A program made the translations under genes and the position numbers. DNA of 11,125 bases, taken from the NCBI GenBank assembly GCA_902806295.1, contig CADCWB010000165.1:1-11125 (forward strand), given 5' to 3'. Origin of the DNA: an uncultured Sphingomonas sp. (GTDB taxonomy: Bacteria > Pseudomonadota > Alphaproteobacteria > Sphingomonadales > Sphingomonadaceae). Each line of letters starts with the position of its first letter. Position 1 is the first letter of the stretch. Below are positions 7,823-11,125 of this stretch, one piece after another. The notes beneath the pieces were generated by a model, which was given only the letters and a program-made list of their open reading frames with translations, was not told the DNA's origin and did not search any database.

Positions 7823-7962
7823 GGGGAGCCTTGTCGTGAGTTGAAGGTGGCGACTGCCTTGAGCAAAGCAGCCGAATGTACCGTGCGGCGAGAACGGCGA
7901 TGTGGCAAGCTCCCGACCGTCTGTCGGCTGGCGAGTTCTCCATCAAACTCGCGCTTGCATCT

Positions 7963-7998
7963 ACGCTACAAATGTAGCATACGCTACAAATGTAGCTC
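7963..7998 (+). promoter_or_regulatory. Tandem BlaI/MecI-type operators upstream of the repressor gene
   Basis: Two identical 14-bp perfect palindromes, GCTACAAATGTAGC, lie at 7965-7978 and 7983-7996 with centres 18 bp apart; the direct repeat includes a leading AC. The core TACA-N2-TGTA is the known recognition pattern of BlaI/MecI-family repressors, and such a repressor is encoded 15 bp downstream. This points to autoregulation. A weak -35-like TTGCAT (7955-7960) precedes the first palindrome, so bound repressor would cover the -10 region and transcription start. The sites also lie in the 188-bp divergent region shared with the amidohydrolase gene, whose start is 142 bp away, so control of that gene is possible but unproven. 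Confidence 0.88.
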
Positions 7999-8000
7999 TT

Positions 8001-8006
8001 GAGGTG
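8001..8006 (+). promoter_or_regulatory. Ribosome binding site for the GTG start of the BlaI-type gene
   Basis: A GAGGTG sequence lies immediately after the second operator and 4 bp before the GTG at 8011 (6 bp counted from GAGG). It selects this GTG as the start. The leader between operator and start codon is only 14 bp, so repressor binding and translation initiation signals are packed together. Confidence 0.65.
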
Positions 8007-8010
8007 AGTC

Positions 8011-8388
8011 GTGCTGAACCGTTTGCCCCCGAAGGAACGCCAGATCGTCGACCTGCTCTACCAGCGCGGTGAGATGACGGCAGCCGAGCTGACCGAGGCT
8101 CTTCCCCAACCGCTCAGCGGTTCCGCCGTTCGCACGATGCTGCGGCGATTGGAGGACAAGGGGTTCGTTCAGCGTGCCGAGGGCGACCGCGGTTTTCTGT
8201 ATTCCCCCGCCGTCTCGGATCAGGCCGCACGGAAATCGGCATTGTCGGAGGTGGTGCGGGTGTTCTTCAACGGCTCGCCGACCAGTGCCGCGAGCGCGTT
8301 GCTCGGGATGTCGGACCTGGTCGATCCGCAGGAACTCAATGAGTTGGAGCGACTGATCGCCGAAGCCCGCAAGGCGAAGGAGAGCTGA
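8011..8388 (+). CDS. BlaI/MecI/CopY-family transcriptional repressor
   Basis: This 125-residue protein matches the size and pattern of BlaI/MecI repressors. The N-terminal winged helix (about residues 1-70) contains LPPKERQIVDLLYQRGEMTAAEL, the recognition-helix region SGSAVRTMLRRLEDKGFVQR and a wing with GFLYSP. The C-terminal helices (about 75-125), with VRVFFNGSPTSAASALLG, form the dimerisation domain. These proteins bind TACA-N2-TGTA operators as dimers and are inactivated by proteolysis when the partner BlaR1 protease is triggered. Both expected partners are present: two such operators just upstream and an M56 protease gene starting 1 bp after this stop. No beta-lactamase or PBP2a gene is in the window, so the name describes the family, not a resistance function. 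The start is GTG at 8011 with a strong Shine-Dalgarno. Confidence 0.92.
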   Translation: MLNRLPPKERQIVDLLYQRGEMTAAELTEALPQPLSGSAVRTMLRRLEDKGFVQRAEGDRGFLYSPAVSDQAARKSALSEVVRVFFNGSPTSAASALLGMSDLVDPQELNELERLIAEARKAKES

Positions 8389-8389
8389 G

Positions 8390-10168
8390 ATGGAATTGCT
8401 GGTTCCCTTTATCCTGAAGTCGCTCCTCATCGCCGGGGTGACCCTCGGCTTGCTGCACCTGCTGCGGGGCCGCTCGGCATCGGAGCGCAACATGGTGGCG
8501 CACGTCGGCCTGCTTGCCCTGGTGCTGGTTCCGATCGCCGCCATGTTCCTGCCGCAACTGGTGGTCCGGGCGCCTGGGTTCCTGGTCGAGCCGGTCAGCC
8601 CGCCGGCCAATCTGCCGATCGGTCCCGTGTCATCGGCCCCGGCGCTGCCGCCAGCCACGGCCTTCGAAGCGTTCGATCCGCTCACCCTATGGCCGCTGGT
8701 CTACGGCTTGCCGGCAGCATTGCTGCTGGCAGTCACTGCGGTCGCCGTGCTTCGCCTGCTGACCCTCCGGGCCAAGGCGTCGGTGCTGGTCGAGCCGTCG
8801 TGGCTCAGTGCCCTGGCGCAAGCGCAGCGCCGAATGAATTTCAAACATGGCACCGCGCTGCTGACGAGCAGCGATCTTAAGTCGCCGATCAGTTGGGGCG
8901 TTCTCCGCCCGGTCATCCTGCTGAACGACGAGGCATTGGAGGCGCACCACGACGCCGAGGCGATCATCGCGCATGAACTGGCGCATGTTCGCGGGCTGGA
9001 CTGGGCAAAGCTGCTGGTCGCGCGGATCGCGACCGCGGTGTTCTGGTTCAATCCGCTGGTGTGGATTCTGGCGCGCGAAGCTCATCAGCTGCGCGAAGAA
9101 ACGGCCGACGACGCGGTGCTCGCAGCTGATGTTGCGAACACCGACTATGCTCAGCTGCTGGTCGGTGTGGCCCGTCATGAGTGCAACGGCATGCTGCTTG
9201 GCGCACATGGCGTTGCACCCTCAAAGGGCAGCCTGTCGCGGCGAGTTCGGCGGGTGCTCGACGCCAGCGTGCCGCGGACGCCCGTGGCTCGCGGCTTTGC
9301 CGCCGGGATCGCCTTGGGCGTGGTCGCAACCGCCGCACCGCTGGCGGCCCTCACCTTCACCCCGCAATCGTCGGATCAGTCCCAACCTTATTATGTCGGA
9401 GCCTCCGAGCCGGCCTCGTCGCTCCCTTCCGTCGTTGCCGGCTCGGTCGCCAACGCAACGGCACTGACGGGCGAGGTTGTTTCCACCCATGTGGCTGCCG
9501 CTCTAACCGGCAACACGGCCGCGACTACCGAATTGGAGCGGAAACTCGAGGAGCGGATTGAAACCAAGATCGCCTATGCTCACCCGCATCCTGGCCCGGC
9601 GACCACGCCTGGACCGGACCGGACCGTGGAGCATGACCTGGATGAGGCTATTGATCGTGCAATCGCCGCCAAGGCTGTTGGCGTGACGCCGGAGTATGAG
9701 GCGAGGATTCGTTCGGCGCTACCTGGCGTAACGATCGACGACGGCGAGTTGGTGGGACTGCGGGCAGTGGGCGCGACCCCCGAATGGCTCGGTGCCATGG
9801 CTCGCGCGGGCTACAACGTTCGCGACGTAGGCGAACTCACCGGCGCTCGCGCAGTGGGCATCAACCCCGCCTATGTGGCCGAGCTTGCCGCTGTCGGGTA
9901 CCGCAACATTCCCCTCGGCGAGTTGACGGCCATGCGCGCCCTCGGCGTCACGCCGCACTATATCCGCGAGCTCAAGGCCAGGGGCGTGACCGGCCTGACC
10001 GTCGACAAGTTGATGGAGCTGCGAGCGCATGGCATCAGCGCCTCCGCTCTGCGGGCCAGACCGCCACATCCGGGCAGACCGCTCGGACCGCGCGGGCATG
10101 TCGGACCTACTCCGCCCGAGCCGGACCCGGACATTGATCCGGACGAAGACCCCGATCACGGCGAGTAA
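8390..10168 (+). CDS. M56 (BlaR1-type) membrane metalloprotease with a 29-residue-repeat sensor region
   Basis: This 592-residue protein is a BlaR1-like sensor protease. Hydrophobic helices lie at about residues 5-25, 37-55 and 100-124. A cytoplasmic zinc-protease domain has HELAHVRGLDW (His195, Glu196, His199) and FWFNPLVW, with a likely third zinc ligand in EETADD (Glu236 or Glu237). A further helix (about 300-322) leads outside the cytoplasm. In BlaR1 the remaining C-terminal part is a penicillin-binding domain, but here I see no SxxK, SxN or KTG set. Instead there is a linker with a charged helix (380-395), four 29-residue repeats (423-538) plus a partial fifth, and a Pro/Asp/His-rich acidic tail (556-592). 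The gene starts 1 bp after the repressor stop, with AAGGAGAG as ribosome binding site. By family analogy, the external repeats would sense a ligand and trigger repressor cleavage. The ligand is unknown. Confidence 0.9.
   Translation: MELLVPFILKSLLIAGVTLGLLHLLRGRSASERNMVAHVGLLALVLVPIAAMFLPQLVVRAPGFLVEPVSPPANLPIGPVSSAPALPPATAFEAFDPLTLWPLVYGLPAALLLAVTAVAVLRLLTLRAKASVLVEPSWLSALAQAQRRMNFKHGTALLTSSDLKSPISWGVLRPVILLNDEALEAHHDAEAIIAHELAHVRGLDWAKLLVARIATAVFWFNPLVWILAREAHQLREETADDAVLAADVANTDYAQLLVGVARHECNGMLLGAHGVAPSKGSLSRRVRRVLDASVPRTPVARGFAAGIALGVVATAAPLAALTFTPQSSDQSQPYYVGASEPASSLPSVVAGSVANATALTGEVVSTHVAAALTGNTAATTELERKLEERIETKIAYAHPHPGPATTPGPDRTVEHDLDEAIDRAIAAKAVGVTPEYEARIRSALPGVTIDDGELVGLRAVGATPEWLGAMARAGYNVRDVGELTGARAVGINPAYVAELAAVGYRNIPLGELTAMRALGVTPHYIRELKARGVTGLTVDKLMELRAHGISASALRARPPHPGRPLGPRGHVGPTPPEPDPDIDPDEDPDHGE
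9656..10039 (+). repeat. 29-residue protein repeats in the M56 protease sensor region
   Basis: Four consecutive 29-residue units occupy residues 423-451, 452-480, 481-509 and 510-538, and a partial fifth starts at 539. The pattern is roughly ELxxxRAxGVTPxYxxELxxxGYxxLxxG, for example GELTAMRALGVTPHYIREL and GELTGARAVGINPAYVAEL. Each unit looks like two short helices joined by a G-[VAI]-[TN]-P turn, so the array may form a small helical solenoid (inference). The DNA copies have diverged, so this is a protein-level repeat. Confidence 0.85.
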
Positions 10169-10186
10169 GCCGTTCCAACATCGAAG

Positions 10187-10228
10187 TGCCGACTGCCGAC
10201 TGCCGCGTGACGCCCTGTTGTCGGGGCG
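10187..10228 (+). repeat. Short tandem TGCCGAC repeat and weak hairpin in an intergenic spacer
   Basis: The 102-bp gap between the M56 protease gene and the small exported-protein gene contains TGCCGAC twice in tandem (10187-10200) plus a partial third copy. It is followed by a 5-bp hairpin, CGCCC (10211-10215) with GGGCG (10224-10228) and an 8-base loop. No T-run follows, so this is not a convincing terminator and the two genes may be co-transcribed. Confidence 0.35.
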
Positions 10229-10270
10229 ACCGGAGAGGTTTGCCCGCTCAACTGACGAAAGGAGTTCGAC

Positions 10271-10963
10271 ATGCATCGCTCTCTAGCGCTTCTGCTCGCG
10301 ATCCTGCTGACCTCGTTCAGCATCACGTCCGTCGGCTTCGCAGCCCAGGGTGGGGAGCTTCGCTTCGAACTCTCCCAGCGATCGGCTCACCGTGTTCAAC
10401 TCAGCTTGTTGGATGATGAAGGCAGCGGGCACGGCCGCTCCAGCAGCAGCTTCGCGCTTGCGGATCTTGCGGGGCTCGACCGCAGCGCGATGGCGAGCAG
10501 CGAGGCGACGCCGATCAGCTTCGCGCTGGTGCGGGAAGCGGGCCGGATCGACTGCTCCGGCTCGGGCGAGCGCGGCACCGCCAAGGGTTTTTGCCGGTTT
10601 GTGGCTGATCGTGCTTTCGCCGATTACTTAAACGGTCAGGGGCTGGCTCGACCAAGCGAGCGCGAGGCGTTTGCCCTGGTCATGGTCGGGGCAAGCCGGC
10701 GCTTGGTTCAGGCGATCGCAGCGGCTCGCTATCCCACCCCGGACTTAGACGATCTGACTGCGCTAACGGCACTTGGGGTCACCGAGGACTACATCGCTCA
10801 GCTTGCTGCCAGCAGCTATCGCCCGGCCGACATCTCCGACCTGATCGCCTTCAAGGCGCTGGGCGGCACGCCGGCCGACGTCCGCGCGATCCGTGGGAGC
10901 AAGGTTAACCTCATCTCTGCCGACGAACTCATCCGCCTCAGGATTGCCGGGCTGCTGCCCTGA
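10271..10963 (+). CDS. Small exported protein built from the same 29-residue repeat
   Basis: I do not recognise a named family for this 230-residue protein. A signal peptide is clear: a basic start, a hydrophobic core LALLLAILL, and likely cleavage near residues 24-25 (GFAAQ). An N-terminal domain (about 26-130) is rich in beta-like and Ser/Gly stretches and has two cysteines, Cys95 and Cys108, that could form a disulfide. From residue 131 there are three 29-residue repeats (131-159, 160-188, 189-217) and a partial fourth (218-230). These follow the same pattern and spacing as those in the sensor part of the preceding M56 protease; compare DDLTALTALGVTEDYIAQL here with GELTAMRALGVTPHYIREL there. 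The ATG at 10271 has AAAGGAG 6 bp upstream. The gap of 102 bp to the protease gene allows co-transcription. A role as ligand, co-sensor or target of that system is an inference. Confidence 0.82.
   Translation: MHRSLALLLAILLTSFSITSVGFAAQGGELRFELSQRSAHRVQLSLLDDEGSGHGRSSSSFALADLAGLDRSAMASSEATPISFALVREAGRIDCSGSGERGTAKGFCRFVADRAFADYLNGQGLARPSEREAFALVMVGASRRLVQAIAAARYPTPDLDDLTALTALGVTEDYIAQLAASSYRPADISDLIAFKALGGTPADVRAIRGSKVNLISADELIRLRIAGLLP
10661..10960 (+). repeat. 29-residue protein repeats in the small exported protein
   Basis: Three full units and a partial fourth cover residues 131-230 and run to the last codon. Unit starts are REAFALVMVGASRRLVQAI, DDLTALTALGVTEDYIAQL, SDLIAFKALGGTPADVRAI and DELIRLRIAGLLP. 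The exact 29-residue period and the position of the conserved Leu, Ala/Gly and Tyr/Val residues match the array in the upstream M56 protease. Confidence 0.8.
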
Positions 10964-10994
10964 ACCGGCAGGGATCGTCTACGATGGCGGGCAT

Positions 10995-11042
10995 TGGTGC
11001 CGGTTGCAGGAATCGAACCCGCGACCTTCGGTTTACAAAACC
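10995..11042 (-). pseudogene. 3' fragment of tRNA-Thr(UGU), probable island attachment site
   Basis: Read on the minus strand, this stretch holds the 3' part of a tRNA. It has an anticodon loop TTTGTAA with anticodon TGT (Thr), the 3' anticodon strand ACCGA, a variable region, a well-paired T-arm (GCGGG, TTCGATT, CCTGC), the acceptor strand AACCGGC, discriminator A and an encoded CCA. The C72, G71 and A73 positions and the G35-U36 anticodon fit tRNA-Thr. The 5' half is missing: the bases where the acceptor strand GCCGGTT should be read TGGGCAA, and two of five anticodon-stem pairs fail. It is therefore not a complete tRNA. A tRNA 3' fragment of about 48 bp is the usual size of an attachment-site core for tyrosine-recombinase islands. 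Confidence 0.78.
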
Positions 11043-11125
11043 CGGGGGCACTGCCGTCCCGAGTTGCCCACAGGCTGCGGAGGTCCAATTTAAAAGTCGC
11101 CCGGAGGCTCCACGCGTCAATCCAG

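Noticed and set aside
7913..7927. Inverted repeat CCGAC/GTCGG in the divergent spacer as an additional operator
   Set aside because: The arms are only 5 bp with a 5-base gap and bear no resemblance to the BlaI core; chance is likely in GC-rich DNA.
7028..8002. Plus-strand open frame of about 324 codons running into the operator region
   Set aside because: It is antisense to the amidohydrolase gene, shows no domain or motif, and would run through the blaI operators.
10955..10985. Rho-independent terminator after the small exported-protein gene
   Set aside because: A 5-bp stem (CTGCC/GGCAG) and a nested ATCG/CGAT stem are present, but both are short and no T-run follows.
10963..11042. Circularly permuted tRNA, because GCCGGTT occurs on the minus strand at 10963-10969 after the 3' half
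   Set aside because: The match overlaps the stop codon of the exported-protein gene, and what follows is its coding sequence with no D-arm features. A 7-base match is likely chance.
10995..11042. Acceptor piece of a two-piece alphaproteobacterial tmRNA
   Set aside because: The segment contains a normal Thr anticodon loop and a GCCGG-type acceptor strand rather than the GGGG-type end of tmRNA, and no tag-peptide coding piece is visible.
10995..11070. Complete tRNA-Thr gene on the minus strand
   Set aside because: The 3' half is excellent, but a 76-base fold would need GCCGGTT at the 5' acceptor strand and the sequence has TGGGCAA. The D-arm has mismatches and two anticodon-stem pairs fail.

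Overview
The window looks like chromosomal DNA of a GC-rich alphaproteobacterium, most likely a sphingomonad. This is an inference from the high-GC codon use, the RegB/RegA pair, the cyo-type oxidase genes and the large PD40-amidohydrolase exoprotein. No taxonomic search was possible.

Bases 2-4466 (+ strand) are one compact run of respiratory genes: the 3' end of cyoB, then cyoC, cyoD, a SURF1-family assembly factor, a RegB/PrrB/ActS-type redox sensor kinase and its Fis-type response regulator RegA/PrrA/ActR. From cyoC to regA every junction overlaps (ATGA, GTGA, TGATG, then 38 bp), so co-transcription and translational coupling are likely. RegB carries the family's quinone-motif signature, so a quinol oxidase, its probable assembly factor and a quinone-pool sensor sit in one unit. 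cyoA, the start of cyoB and the promoter lie to the left of the window.

Bases 4502-7822 (- strand) encode an exported protein of 1106 residues: a beta-propeller made of PD40/TolB-like repeats followed by a metal-dependent amidohydrolase domain. It converges on regA and diverges from the next block.

Bases 7963-10963 (+ strand) are a BlaI/BlaR1-like regulatory locus without a beta-lactamase. Two identical 14-bp palindromes with a TACA-N2-TGTA core sit just in front of a BlaI/MecI-type repressor gene. The next gene is an M56 (BlaR1-type) membrane metalloprotease. Its extracytoplasmic part is not a penicillin-binding domain but an array of 29-residue repeats. The following gene encodes a small exported protein built from the same 29-residue repeat. 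This shared repeat is the most novel-looking feature of the window: the locus appears to be a BlaI-controlled signalling module that senses something other than beta-lactams.

At the right edge (10995-11042, - strand) lies the 3' part of a tRNA-Thr(UGU), from anticodon loop to CCA, without a matching 5' half. Such a fragment is what integrases leave as the distal attachment site of a genomic island, and its orientation predicts that the island lies to the right, outside the window. No CRISPR array, transposase, rRNA or complete tRNA was seen.
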